Source of the DNA: an uncultured Lachnospiraceae bacterium | GTDB lineage: Bacteria > Bacillota > Clostridia > Lachnospirales > Lachnospiraceae | Assembly: GCA_910578405.1 (NCBI GenBank) | Contig: CAJTQO010000002.1 | Coordinates: 1-47,749, forward strand | Length of the DNA: 47,749 nucleotides | Direction of reading: 5' to 3' | Shown: positions 16,449 to 25,958 of the stretch, piece by piece | How positions within the stretch are numbered: position 1 is the stretch's first letter | How the letters are laid out: every line of letters starts with the position of its first letter | The notes under the pieces: model-generated | Databases searched by the model: none | What the model saw: the letters and a program-made list of their open reading frames with translations, nothing else | What the model was told of the DNA's origin: nothing | Translations under genes and position numbers: made by a program

Positions 16449-17762
16449 ATGGCGGAAGGTCATACGGTGGAAGGGCGGCAGTTTCGGACAAAGGCGGATT
16501 ATGAAGCGGCGTTGCGGGATAAGAAAAAGATAGACGCAATCAAAGCAAAAGTAAACCTTAACAATCCCAGGGATGTGCGTGCCTTGTATGAACAGATGCA
16601 GGGGGGAGTTTATCGGTTTGAATCTATGGTCGGCAACGATTTTGACGACCAGATTTATGAATTGATGCAAAAGCATCAAAATGGAGAGGGCAGGCCGGAC
16701 GGAAAAAAAGCAAAGGGGAAGGCAGGGGAGAATGTAAAAAGAGAGCAAACTCAAAGAAAACAAATGCAGAAAAGTCAAATACGGAAAAATCCAGTGCAGG
16801 GAAATCCTATGCAGAGAAACCAAATGCAGAAAAAGCAGGTTCTGAAAGAAGACGCGGAACAAACAAAAGGTACGCAGGAGGGGCTGTCCCAAGGCAGGAA
16901 GCTGTCATTGAAGGATTTTGACCAGGATATGCAGAAGGAAATAACCGCGCAGCTTAAAGTGCGGGAAAGGCGCCGAAAGTGGCTGGTGGCGTTGTGCAGC
17001 CTGGGAGCTGTCATAGGGTTTGGGTATTTCTTCCTATATTATATAGTGGCGGAACGCACCAACGCAAGTTATCAGGAACTGGCGAGCCTGAAAAACAGTG
17101 AAGTTTTGGCAGAGCCTGTGAACAAAGGGGAAAAGAAAAAGACGATAGTTGTCCGCGGCGAACAGGAGGAGATTGTGCTGCCTGATGTGCTGGACGATTA
17201 TAAAACTTTATATAATAAGAATAAAAGGCTAATCGGATGGCTGAAAATTGACGATACTATAATAGACTATCCGGTGATGCAGACTTCCAACAACGAATAT
17301 TACCTGGATCACAATTTTAACCAGGAAAAGGACAATAATGGCAGCATTTTTATGGATAAGGACTGTGTGGCTTATCCAAGGAGCCAAAATCTGATTCTGT
17401 ATGGGCACCATATGAAATCCGGGAAAATGTTCGGCGATTTGGAGAAATATGCAAAGGAGTCGTATTACGAGAAACACAGCATTATAAATTTTGACACTAT
17501 TTATGAAAAAAGCGTTTATCAAGTAATGTATGTGTTCCGGACACGGGTACTAAAGGAAAATGAGATTGCCTTTAAATATTATCAGTTTATAGAGGCGAAT
17601 TCATGGGAGGAATTTAATTCCTATATGAATGAAATGGCAGGCATGTCCCTGTATGATACGGGGGTGACGGCAGAATATGGCGATGAGCTTTTGACATTAT
17701 CCACCTGTGACCACTCGCAGACGGATGGGAGGTTTGTTGTGGTGGCCAAAAGGATTAGGTAA
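16449..17762 (+). CDS. srtB: Class B sortase with long cytoplasmic N-terminal extension
   Basis: 437 residues. The first ~80 residues are soluble and ordered (RTKADYEAALRDKKKIDAIK; GNDFDDQIYELMQ). A Lys/Gln/Met/Asn-rich linker follows, then one membrane helix (~177-200, WLVALCSLGAVIGFGYFFLY), then the sortase barrel. Catalytic residues are His320 (YGHH), Cys420 (LSTCDHS) and Arg428 (DGRFVVVAKR). The enzyme joins surface proteins to the cell wall. AAAGGAG at 16431-16437 fits the ATG at 16449 better than the ATG at 16440, which is only 2 bases away. The next gene, 30 bases downstream, encodes a protein with a TPKTG wall-sorting signal, its probable substrate. The ~175-residue cytosolic extension is unusual for a sortase. 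Confidence 0.93.
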   Translation: MAEGHTVEGRQFRTKADYEAALRDKKKIDAIKAKVNLNNPRDVRALYEQMQGGVYRFESMVGNDFDDQIYELMQKHQNGEGRPDGKKAKGKAGENVKREQTQRKQMQKSQIRKNPVQGNPMQRNQMQKKQVLKEDAEQTKGTQEGLSQGRKLSLKDFDQDMQKEITAQLKVRERRRKWLVALCSLGAVIGFGYFFLYYIVAERTNASYQELASLKNSEVLAEPVNKGEKKKTIVVRGEQEEIVLPDVLDDYKTLYNKNKRLIGWLKIDDTIIDYPVMQTSNNEYYLDHNFNQEKDNNGSIFMDKDCVAYPRSQNLILYGHHMKSGKMFGDLEKYAKESYYEKHSIINFDTIYEKSVYQVMYVFRTRVLKENEIAFKYYQFIEANSWEEFNSYMNEMAGMSLYDTGVTAEYGDELLTLSTCDHSQTDGRFVVVAKRIR

Positions 17763-17792
17763 CGACTTATTTACATATGGAGGAGAGTAGCA

Positions 17793-20700
17793 ATGGCTAA
17801 GGGCAAGAAAAGTAAAAAGAAGAATCTTAGACTAAGGAGACAGCTCCGGAAGACGTTTGGATGCCTGTTTATGATATCCGCGCTGATTGTGACGGCTATT
17901 CCGGTGACGCCTACGGAGGCGGTGGCAACGAGTACAGGGTGGATGGAGCCTGCGAGCGTTACATATGGAGCCGGCAATAAAATTCAGGGATTTTGGAAAT
18001 ACTCGGACAGCCGTAATTCCATGCCTTGGGTGGAACTGGATGGCAATGGGGAGAACCATGATATACCAATCTATCACGATGAGTCCGGAAAATTCCGTTT
18101 TGTATATGTGGATAAGGATGGTAAATGGAAACCGAACTATAGTGACAACAATAAGTATGCCATGATTGTCGGATATGAAAGAAATCAGGATTTGCCGCAG
18201 GGCAGATTAACGATTCCTGCGCGGGTGGATGCTTATGTGAAATTTGCGGACAGTGGGACAAATGTAACAGCGGCTGCGAATAGGTATGGTAAACCGCTAT
18301 ATTATAAGTCATATTCCAAACCCAATGGGCAGGCGATGATTTTGGATCCGGAAATCAGGCAGGATGAGAATGGACAGGTGACACGTGATGACACGGCACC
18401 GGCTGATCCGGATAAGCCGGTATTTGAGGGATATATTTTATGTAGGCCGGAATTGAAAAGCAGTTGGGAAGAAGAGCAATTATATTATTTTGGCGATATA
18501 GATGATAAGACTGTATTTCCGGTCGGCGATGAATTGATGGATGAAATGAACACCACAAAAAAATGGACAGCGACGAAACTCAATGATACAGACCGTATTT
18601 CGGCAGCCGTTGTAAGATATATAGGGAATGAATGTGAATATATAGATGCTAACGGTAAGAGTTATTTGAAAGCATCAAGTGCGGAACGCAGTGTATTCGG
18701 CGGCACAGGCGATGGCGCTGCTGCGGGGAATATTATCAATCTTACGTTTGGAACTACGGAGTATCAGGAAGTGGATTCCAGCGGCAATCCAGTAACGGAT
18801 GCAAATGGAAATCCTGTTATGGTTAAACAGTCGCCAATGATCGGGATTGGTGATTTTGCCTTTAACAATTGTACGAATATCAATAATGTAACATTAGGCA
18901 ATGGTTTGAATACTTTAGGAAATTATGTGTTTGCGAACTGCAGGAACCTGAATACCGTTCAGTTGGATTATAATACAAACCTGCAGACTTTAGGCGCTGG
19001 TGCATTTTCTAATTGTAATATGCTACAGTCTTTTGCAATACCTACAGCGCTGCAAACGATTGGTGATTTTTGTTTCCAGAATTGTAAAAACCTGGTGACA
19101 ATGGATTTGACAGGTAAGAGTTTTGCAACAGAGGGTTCTGCCGGCTTATCAGTCAGCCTTACGGATATAGGTTATAAGGCGTTTTTAAATTGTGAGTCTA
19201 TGGAGAATCTGGAATTGCCGGATTCTTATAATGGTAAGGATGAGCTAGACAATCCGGTATTTCATCTTTCTACTGTGCAGGGATGCACTTCATTGGCTTA
19301 CATCAAGACGCCAAGCACATCCATGCGGCTGGTAACAGATGCAACAACAGAGGAAGAAGGAACAGACCCATATTTTAAGGGAGGATATAGTGCAACACGC
19401 AATGGCAATGATTCAGTAGATGGAAACTATGATTTTGCTGCCTTTATTGCAGAAGTTGGTGAAGACTTCTGGCTGGAAGCGCCAGGTTTTACTTCTGCAA
19501 CCGGTAGTACGAAAACCCCGGTACATAATGTGGCAAATGTGAAGCATATTTGTTTTAAATATTTGGATGAAGACAGGTATGAAATTGTAGAAGATGGGCT
19601 GGGTGGGGATAGAAATAATCCTCAAAAGGTTGGCCTGGTATTTGAAGTGAATAAGAATTGTGATTTGATTAAGTTCCATGTGGAGGATTGGGATACAGGT
19701 CAGACGAGGGAGAATATAAAGGTACCGGAAATTACGATGCCGCACCAGGTTGGCCCGTATAATATCAAATCAATTATAGAAGGAAGTTTTAATGACAAAT
19801 GTTATATTGAGAAAATCACAATACCTGATACTGTAGTAAGTATAGGGAGCAACGCCTTTAAAGGCAGCCATAACCTGAAACATATTCTTTTTGACAATGC
19901 AACAGGCATTGCGGATATTGGCAGCGACGCGTTTGCTACGCAGTTGGTAAGCAAGCATATGGAGAAAATGTGTAATGGGACAATGGCAGAGAAACCGTTT
20001 TTAAGTTTCACAGGAGATATTGTAAACAGTGAGACAGGAGAAAATACGGCACCGTTTAAGTATGCGATGCTGCCGGCCTCTAAAGTAAATGAAGGCGCAC
20101 AGCCGCTTACTTATATCACTTATTACAGTGGTATGCCTACGAACCTTGCGGTGCAGTTTAACCCGGATACGGGAATGTCGGAACTGCAATATTTCCCGAC
20201 AAAGGCAGAAGCTGAGAAAGGGTTCCAGGTAGATGCAAATTATGAAGGGGGATATCTTCCTTTTTCAGAGCCAAATGCAGGGCCTTACCGTTTCCCGTAT
20301 ATGACGCGTACGATGGAAACGGAAGTAACGGAAGCCATTACCAAAGGGCCGGTCAGTGAAAACCAGGTAAACCTGATAAACGGAATAGAAAATATTGTGA
20401 TTCCGGCAGGTGTGAATTCCATTAAGAAGGGTCTGTTCTCAGGAATAAATGAGAATGGATATTTAGTGGATAACCCAACAGAGTTCCCCAGCGGTTCAGA
20501 ATCTGCATCAGGCAATTTGCCATATAAAGCGCCTGGCGGGGATATCAAAACATTGACGGTGCAGAGCGTAGCGCATATTGAGCCGTTTACGTTTGCAAGG
20601 CTGTCGTCTTTGACGAATGCTTATGTGAATGGAGCCCAGTCTATTGGGAATTATGCTTTTGACAGGTGTGAGAATTTGCAGTCTGCACGTGTAAGCGCCG

Positions 20701-23105
20701 ATACGACAGAATTAGGGCTTAGGCCGTTTAGCGGATGTAAGAATCTGTCTGATTTGGAATTTACAGACAGCGCATATTTTACCGTTGCAGATGGAATCAT
20801 TTACGGAATTGAGCAGGATGAAAACAAAACCAAAACAAAGATTATAGAATGTCTGGAGTCAAGAGGAAGCGCAGTCGGCTCCGTAGTGGCTGGGCCGGAT
20901 GAGTTTTCCACCGTTACGGAAATTGCTCCAGAGGCATTTATGAACTGCGATATGATAGCCTCTATAGATTTATCGACTTCCAATGTGACAAGGATACCGG
21001 AAAGATGTTTTGCGGAAATGGATAGGCTGGCTACGGTAGATTTGCCGGGTTCCGTAAGAAACATTGGGCGGGGTTCCTTCTGGAATACGAAGGGGCTTGC
21101 GCGAGTGAAGATTCCATATAGCGGCGTAGCCATTGCGCCGGATGCTTTTGCGGCAGTGGAGGTGAATGAAGACAACTGGACGTATGGCGATGTGATTGAG
21201 CGGGAAGGCAAAATCGCATTGGTAGTAAATGAAAATAGTTCAGCATTGGATTACGTGGTGGATTATCCTTATCTGGAAATTTCACTGGATAATTCCTTAA
21301 AGGGATTGTTTGCGGTATCTTTAAGGGATGGAGTGACAGAAAAGGTTTATGATATCAAACATGTGCCGGAAGGTGACAATCTGGAGCTGACGATATTGGA
21401 TATTCCGGATCATACGGCGGAAGGTTATGAATTTGAACGCTGGTCGCCGGATCCAAGTTCTATCAATCCAATTACAAAAGATAATCAGGAAATTACAGCA
21501 ATGTACAAACCAATCGGCGCAACTACCTATACTGTACGCTTCTTCGATATCGAAGGGAAGGAGATGGAAGAGTATACACAACAGGTGGAAGCCGGAAAAT
21601 CAGCGAAGTCGCCTGCTAAGAGTGAGATGGAGGTAGAAGGTAAAGTATTTACCGGATGGGACAGGGATTTCTCAGAGATAACAGGGCCTTTGGATGTTCA
21701 TCCGTTGTATGTTGACAGGGCTGCAGGAAAGTATTATGTATCCTTCTATACAGATATGGATTTAGCTACGATGATTGGAAGGGTGCAGGAAGTAAATGAG
21801 GGAGAAAGCGCAATTGAGCCTGCGCATCCTACGAAAGAGGGCTATACATTCCTGAAATGGTCGTCGGATGGCTGGCAGAATGTAACGAGGGACTGGGAGA
21901 TCTTCGCAATTTATACGGAAGGCAGCGGAGGCGACAACTCCAATGATCCTGGGCCGTTCAATGTATCTTTCTATACAGACAGCGACTTGGCAACCAGAAT
22001 TGGAGAGGTACAGGTAGTTAATAAAGGCGAAAGCGCGGTGGAACCTGAGCATCCTACAAAAGAAGGGTTTACCTTCTCCGGGTGGTCAACGGAAGAGTGG
22101 AAGAGCGTAACGAAAAACCTGGATGTATATGCCGTATATACGGATAATAACGGAAATAATGGAGGAGACAACAACGGAGGAGGCGACGGAGGTGATGACG
22201 GTGACGGTGATGATAATAACGACAGCTCCGTATCCAACAATTCCGTGTCTAACAATGGTGTGAAGTATAAGGTAGTCGTAAATGGCGGTTCCGGTTCCGG
22301 GGAATATACAGCGGGCACTATTGTGCCAATCAATGCTTATGCAAGGTCGAACGGGACAGTGTTTGATAAGTGGACCAGTTCATCCAATGGTGTAGGGTTC
22401 GTAGATCCATCAGCGATATCCACTACCTTTACAATGCCGTCCAATGATGTAACAATCGAAGCGAACTTTAAGGAAGGGAAATCTTCTTCATCTTCTTCCG
22501 TGAGCGGGAACTCCAGAAACCGGAACAATAATTCCACTACCACTGTGGATGTGTCCAAAGGAGGGATTTCGAATACAGATATTGCTTCGGCAAATGTGAA
22601 CGGTTCTTCTGATAATTTTGTAATCAGAATCACGGATGATGCAACTTCAACTGCGGCAGTTATTGCGGCTTTGGAAGCAAGGTATGGTGATTTGAGCAAT
22701 ATTGCATACCTGCCAATGGATATCAGCCTTTATGATGCGGATGGCACTACAAAAATCACGGATGTATCGGGGATTACTGTGGATATTACGTTGCCACTGC
22801 CAGATGAACTAATCCAGTATGCAGGAAATAACAGGGCAGCCAGCGTTGTGGATAATAGGCTGGAAGATTTGAATACGAGATTTACAACGATTGACGGCAT
22901 ACCTTGTGTACAGTTTACTGCAACGCATTTCTCGCCGTACACGATTTATGTAGACACGGCGAACTTGTCGGCAGGGACGATTGATGCAACGCCTAAGACC
23001 GGAGATCCGATTCATCCGAAGTGGTTCCTTGCCATGGGGCTGGCATGTATCTCGATTGTGTTGTTCTGCAAGAAGGATAAACAGCTTAAGGTAAAACGGG
23101 CTTAG
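17793..23105 (+). CDS. BspA-like LRR surface protein with InlB-type repeats and TPKTG anchor
   Basis: 1770 residues. A basic N-terminus and signal helix (~20-47, TFGCLFMISALIVTAIPV) come first. Several blocks of BspA/LRR_5 leucine-rich repeats follow (from ~345, e.g. IGDFAFNNCTNINNVTLGNG, and again ~660-730 and ~890-1130). Three InlB B-type repeats lie at ~1244-1449 (FYTDMDLATMIGRVQEV; FYTDSDLATRIGEVQVV), the last two close paralogues. A Gly/Asn/Asp linker and a divergent InlB-type repeat (~1491-1560) precede a C-terminal domain (~1575-1725). TPKTG (1733-1737), a membrane helix and the basic tail KKDKQLKVKRA end the protein. It should be exported, cut after Thr in TPKTG and attached to peptidoglycan, perhaps for adhesion. 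GGAGGAG gives a strong start. It is cotranscribed with the sortase and the following LRR gene. Confidence 0.92.
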   Translation: MAKGKKSKKKNLRLRRQLRKTFGCLFMISALIVTAIPVTPTEAVATSTGWMEPASVTYGAGNKIQGFWKYSDSRNSMPWVELDGNGENHDIPIYHDESGKFRFVYVDKDGKWKPNYSDNNKYAMIVGYERNQDLPQGRLTIPARVDAYVKFADSGTNVTAAANRYGKPLYYKSYSKPNGQAMILDPEIRQDENGQVTRDDTAPADPDKPVFEGYILCRPELKSSWEEEQLYYFGDIDDKTVFPVGDELMDEMNTTKKWTATKLNDTDRISAAVVRYIGNECEYIDANGKSYLKASSAERSVFGGTGDGAAAGNIINLTFGTTEYQEVDSSGNPVTDANGNPVMVKQSPMIGIGDFAFNNCTNINNVTLGNGLNTLGNYVFANCRNLNTVQLDYNTNLQTLGAGAFSNCNMLQSFAIPTALQTIGDFCFQNCKNLVTMDLTGKSFATEGSAGLSVSLTDIGYKAFLNCESMENLELPDSYNGKDELDNPVFHLSTVQGCTSLAYIKTPSTSMRLVTDATTEEEGTDPYFKGGYSATRNGNDSVDGNYDFAAFIAEVGEDFWLEAPGFTSATGSTKTPVHNVANVKHICFKYLDEDRYEIVEDGLGGDRNNPQKVGLVFEVNKNCDLIKFHVEDWDTGQTRENIKVPEITMPHQVGPYNIKSIIEGSFNDKCYIEKITIPDTVVSIGSNAFKGSHNLKHILFDNATGIADIGSDAFATQLVSKHMEKMCNGTMAEKPFLSFTGDIVNSETGENTAPFKYAMLPASKVNEGAQPLTYITYYSGMPTNLAVQFNPDTGMSELQYFPTKAEAEKGFQVDANYEGGYLPFSEPNAGPYRFPYMTRTMETEVTEAITKGPVSENQVNLINGIENIVIPAGVNSIKKGLFSGINENGYLVDNPTEFPSGSESASGNLPYKAPGGDIKTLTVQSVAHIEPFTFARLSSLTNAYVNGAQSIGNYAFDRCENLQSARVSADTTELGLRPFSGCKNLSDLEFTDSAYFTVADGIIYGIEQDENKTKTKIIECLESRGSAVGSVVAGPDEFSTVTEIAPEAFMNCDMIASIDLSTSNVTRIPERCFAEMDRLATVDLPGSVRNIGRGSFWNTKGLARVKIPYSGVAIAPDAFAAVEVNEDNWTYGDVIEREGKIALVVNENSSALDYVVDYPYLEISLDNSLKGLFAVSLRDGVTEKVYDIKHVPEGDNLELTILDIPDHTAEGYEFERWSPDPSSINPITKDNQEITAMYKPIGATTYTVRFFDIEGKEMEEYTQQVEAGKSAKSPAKSEMEVEGKVFTGWDRDFSEITGPLDVHPLYVDRAAGKYYVSFYTDMDLATMIGRVQEVNEGESAIEPAHPTKEGYTFLKWSSDGWQNVTRDWEIFAIYTEGSGGDNSNDPGPFNVSFYTDSDLATRIGEVQVVNKGESAVEPEHPTKEGFTFSGWSTEEWKSVTKNLDVYAVYTDNNGNNGGDNNGGGDGGDDGDGDDNNDSSVSNNSVSNNGVKYKVVVNGGSGSGEYTAGTIVPINAYARSNGTVFDKWTSSSNGVGFVDPSAISTTFTMPSNDVTIEANFKEGKSSSSSSVSGNSRNRNNNSTTTVDVSKGGISNTDIASANVNGSSDNFVIRITDDATSTAAVIAALEARYGDLSNIAYLPMDISLYDADGTTKITDVSGITVDITLPLPDELIQYAGNNRAASVVDNRLEDLNTRFTTIDGIPCVQFTATHFSPYTIYVDTANLSAGTIDATPKTGDPIHPKWFLAMGLACISIVLFCKKDKQLKVKRA
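22989..23003 (+). other. TPKTG cell-wall sorting motif
   Basis: Codes for TPKTG at residues 1733-1737, followed by a hydrophobic segment (WFLAMGLACISIVLFC) and a basic tail. The first position is Thr instead of the Leu of LPXTG. Clostridium difficile SrtB is known to accept (S/P)PXTG motifs, so this variant fits the upstream class B sortase. Confidence 0.85.
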
Positions 23106-23122
23106 TTTGGTCAGGGGGACTT

Positions 23123-25765
23123 ATGCGTAGAAGAATTAAAATTTTATTAGGGGCGGCGCTGCTGTTTATTACAGCAGCCACCGCCAGGCTACCAATGTCA
23201 TATGCGGAAGCAGAGTCAGCATCTGCTTCCGATTTTCAGATGAAGGGAGATTTATTGGTAAAGTATACGGGCACGGCCAGCGCTGTGTCCATTCCCACAT
23301 CTGTGAAAAAAATTGGGAAGGAAGCTTTTGCCGGGCATACGGAGTTAATTAAAGTGGATATTCCGGCTTATGTGGAGAGCATTGATTATAATGCATTCAG
23401 CGGCTGCACTTCCCTGGAAACGGTTAAAATACCCGATACGGTAACGGAAATCGGCAATGGCGCATTCAGTGATTGCAGCAGTCTGAAGAAAGTGACGCTT
23501 GGAAAGAAGCTGAAACGGCTTGGAAGCGGCGTTTTTGCAGGCTGTGATTCTCTTGCCCGGGCGGATTTGAGCAGGAATAATACAGAATTTGCTTATGAAA
23601 ATGGTGTAATATACAGTAAGGATAAAAAGATTGTTTATTGTATGCTTCCGGGTTATGAAGGTGAGACGTACAAGATGCCTTCTACGGTGGAGGATATCCG
23701 TCCCAGCGCATTTTGGGGCTGTAAAAAGCTGAAAAGGGTGGAAATCAGTACAAATGTGGAGTCCATCCCAGATTATGCTTTTGCAAACTGTACATCGTTA
23801 GAAAAGGTGATTCTTCCTTATTCTTTGTACAGCATCGGGTTAAAAGCATTTTCCAATTGCGTGAATTTGGGTGAAACACAGGCGCCTATGTCTGTAAGTG
23901 AAATTCATAGGACAGCATTTGATGGTTGTCCCAGGCTGACGATTGTAGCGGAGCCAGGTTCTTACGCGGATACATATGAGCAAAGCCGTGATAAATCCAA
24001 TGTAGCCCAGGTGGAATCCCAGGATATGGGTTTTTTGCAGAACGTGATGGAAAACGCGAAAGAGGCGGATGGAAATTCTCAGAGTTCTGACGCTGGCAGA
24101 GTGATGGGCCAAAGCTCCATAGTAGGCGGCAGTGCAATGGTATTTATGGATAACAGCCAGTCTAAAGTATTGTCCGGGAATGTGGATATAGGTTCGGAAG
24201 AAGAAGAGGACGGCGCGCAGATTATGGCGTCGGCTGGAAATGGATTTCCTAAATACACAGTTGTGAACGATGAGAAAATTGCTTCTCAGGCTTTTTACAG
24301 CAATGCGTCCCTGACAGAGTATGAAATACCCGAAGGGATTAAGGAAATCGGTGATTTTTCTTTTGCACGTTCCGGACTGACATCGGTACGGATTCCAAAT
24401 GGCGCCACTACCATTGGCTATGGTGCATTTTACCATTGTGATAATCTGGCACAGATTGAAATACCTGCCAGTGTGACAAAGATTGAGCCTTCTGCATTTG
24501 CGGCGACAAAATGGATGGCAGACCGATTGGCGGATAAACGGAATCCATTTACTATTGTAGGAGACGGCATTTTGGTTGCTTATTCCGGTATGAACACAAA
24601 GGTGGATATTCCGGAAGGGGTAAAGCAGATTGGCGCGGAAGTATTTCAGGGCAACACCCGTATGACTTCTGTGGAATTGCCGGAAAGCCTGCTTGTGATT
24701 GGTGAAGACGCTTTTGCAGGATGCAGTTCGCTGACCAGTGTGTCATTTGGCGGTAGCGTCAGGGAGATTAAGGACAGAGCGTTTGAGGGCTGTCCGATTA
24801 GCACGTTAAAAATACCTGAGTCAGTGCAGTTGATTGGACTGAAAGCATATGATATTTCAGAAGCAGCTAAAGAGAACGGGACAAGGGTAGCTGTATTTTT
24901 GGGAAAAAGCCTTCCCCGCGTATCTTATGAGAAAACAGCCACCAGGCTTACCAATGGGGAATATCGGGATGCTGTGTTAAAGGGCGTGGAAGTGGCTGTT
25001 GTGGACAGTCATGTAACGGCTTCTGAGATTGCCGGGAGTGTATTAAGCTCTGACTTGGGAGGCTTCCGTGGAGTGATATGCAGTGTGGAGCAGTCGGCGA
25101 AAGGGGAAGAGCCAGGCAGGCTGCGGGTAAAATATTACAGTATGCCGGAATCAGAAATTTCACCTTGGACAGTGCCTGCGGAAGTAATGATATATGGAAA
25201 GCTCTATGTGCTGGCAGTGGAAGAAGAATATGAACCGGAGAACCTTTGGAACGAACAGGCGGGAAGCGATGGCAGTGCAAAAGGAACCGGGGATGATTCT
25301 GCGGGCGATGCGCAGAGCAAAGAAAACGGACAGACATTTGGAGGAAAAGTGACTATAGAACTGCGCAGCAATACGATACCGTCCTCCCCTGCGGCAACGG
25401 CAGAAATAACGGGTGCGGAAGGAGACTATATCCTTCGTATTGCGGATAATACTGCGAAAGGAAGCGACATAAGCGCAGCATACCGAAAAGTGGCGGGAGG
25501 CGGCTACATAAGAAGCCTGCAAGTTTATGACATTACCTTGTATGAAGCGCAGCGCAGAATACCAATCAGCAAACTGGGTCAGCAGACGATGACTGTTACG
25601 ATACCAAAGCCAAGGGGTATCTTAGAAGAGAACCTGCGGGTACTTTGCCTGGATGAGGATGGGCAGGTGGAGCAGGTGGAATCTAAAGTGGTGAAAGTGG
25701 ATGGGCAGGCTTGTGTGCAATTCCAGGTTAGCCACTTCTCGGTATTTGGAATTTATAATTATTAA
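23123..25765 (+). CDS. Secreted BspA-like LRR protein without wall anchor
   Basis: 880 residues. A signal peptide (RRRIKILLGAALLFITAATA, ~1-29) leads into a first LRR_5 block (~45-280, e.g. IGKEAFAGHTELIKVDIPAY). A low-complexity Ser/Gly/Glu linker (~300-370) follows, then a second LRR block (~375-580). A unique region (~590-740) and a C-terminal domain (~745-880) end in HFSVFGIYNY. That last domain resembles the end of the preceding protein (HFSPYTIYVD) and of the protein at 46699-47586. No PKTG motif or C-terminal helix exists, so it should be released or held non-covalently. It starts 17 bases after the upstream stop (AGGGGG site). A strong hairpin follows the stop. Confidence 0.9.
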   Translation: MRRRIKILLGAALLFITAATARLPMSYAEAESASASDFQMKGDLLVKYTGTASAVSIPTSVKKIGKEAFAGHTELIKVDIPAYVESIDYNAFSGCTSLETVKIPDTVTEIGNGAFSDCSSLKKVTLGKKLKRLGSGVFAGCDSLARADLSRNNTEFAYENGVIYSKDKKIVYCMLPGYEGETYKMPSTVEDIRPSAFWGCKKLKRVEISTNVESIPDYAFANCTSLEKVILPYSLYSIGLKAFSNCVNLGETQAPMSVSEIHRTAFDGCPRLTIVAEPGSYADTYEQSRDKSNVAQVESQDMGFLQNVMENAKEADGNSQSSDAGRVMGQSSIVGGSAMVFMDNSQSKVLSGNVDIGSEEEEDGAQIMASAGNGFPKYTVVNDEKIASQAFYSNASLTEYEIPEGIKEIGDFSFARSGLTSVRIPNGATTIGYGAFYHCDNLAQIEIPASVTKIEPSAFAATKWMADRLADKRNPFTIVGDGILVAYSGMNTKVDIPEGVKQIGAEVFQGNTRMTSVELPESLLVIGEDAFAGCSSLTSVSFGGSVREIKDRAFEGCPISTLKIPESVQLIGLKAYDISEAAKENGTRVAVFLGKSLPRVSYEKTATRLTNGEYRDAVLKGVEVAVVDSHVTASEIAGSVLSSDLGGFRGVICSVEQSAKGEEPGRLRVKYYSMPESEISPWTVPAEVMIYGKLYVLAVEEEYEPENLWNEQAGSDGSAKGTGDDSAGDAQSKENGQTFGGKVTIELRSNTIPSSPAATAEITGAEGDYILRIADNTAKGSDISAAYRKVAGGGYIRSLQVYDITLYEAQRRIPISKLGQQTMTVTIPKPRGILEENLRVLCLDEDGQVEQVESKVVKVDGQACVQFQVSHFSVFGIYNY

Positions 25766-25769
25766 TTTT

Positions 25770-25806
25770 GTAAGATAACTTGCGCTTGTGGCGCAGGTTA
25801 TTTTAC
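25770..25806 (+). terminator. Strong hairpin terminator after the LRR operon
   Basis: GTAAGATAACTTGCGC (25770-25785) and GCGCAGGTTATTTTAC (25791-25806) form a 16-bp stem with two G-U pairs and a 5-nt loop TTGTG. T residues of the 3' arm (TTATTTTAC) can act as the U-tract. Confidence 0.7.
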
Positions 25807-25846
25807 GTTATAAGTTGTGATTTTCGAGCGATAAAAAAGAACAGAT

Positions 25847-25913
25847 ATGCACCGATTAATGTCATTCACTTAAGTTTCCAGAATGGAGAAGTGAATGATA
25901 TTGATGCACCGAT
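25847..25913. repeat. Palindrome bracketed by 10-bp direct repeats
   Basis: ATGCACCGAT occurs at 25847-25856 and 25904-25913. Between and overlapping them is a 17-bp stem with two G-U pairs: 25855-25871 with 25889-25905, whose core is TCATTCACTT/AAGTGAATGA. The loop can itself form TCCA-GAA-TGGA. The arrangement resembles a small palindromic insertion with target duplication, upstream of the protease gene. Confidence 0.7.
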
Positions 25914-25958
25914 AATTGTTTTTGGCATAAATTAATTAAAAAGCCAGGAGCGTATTTT

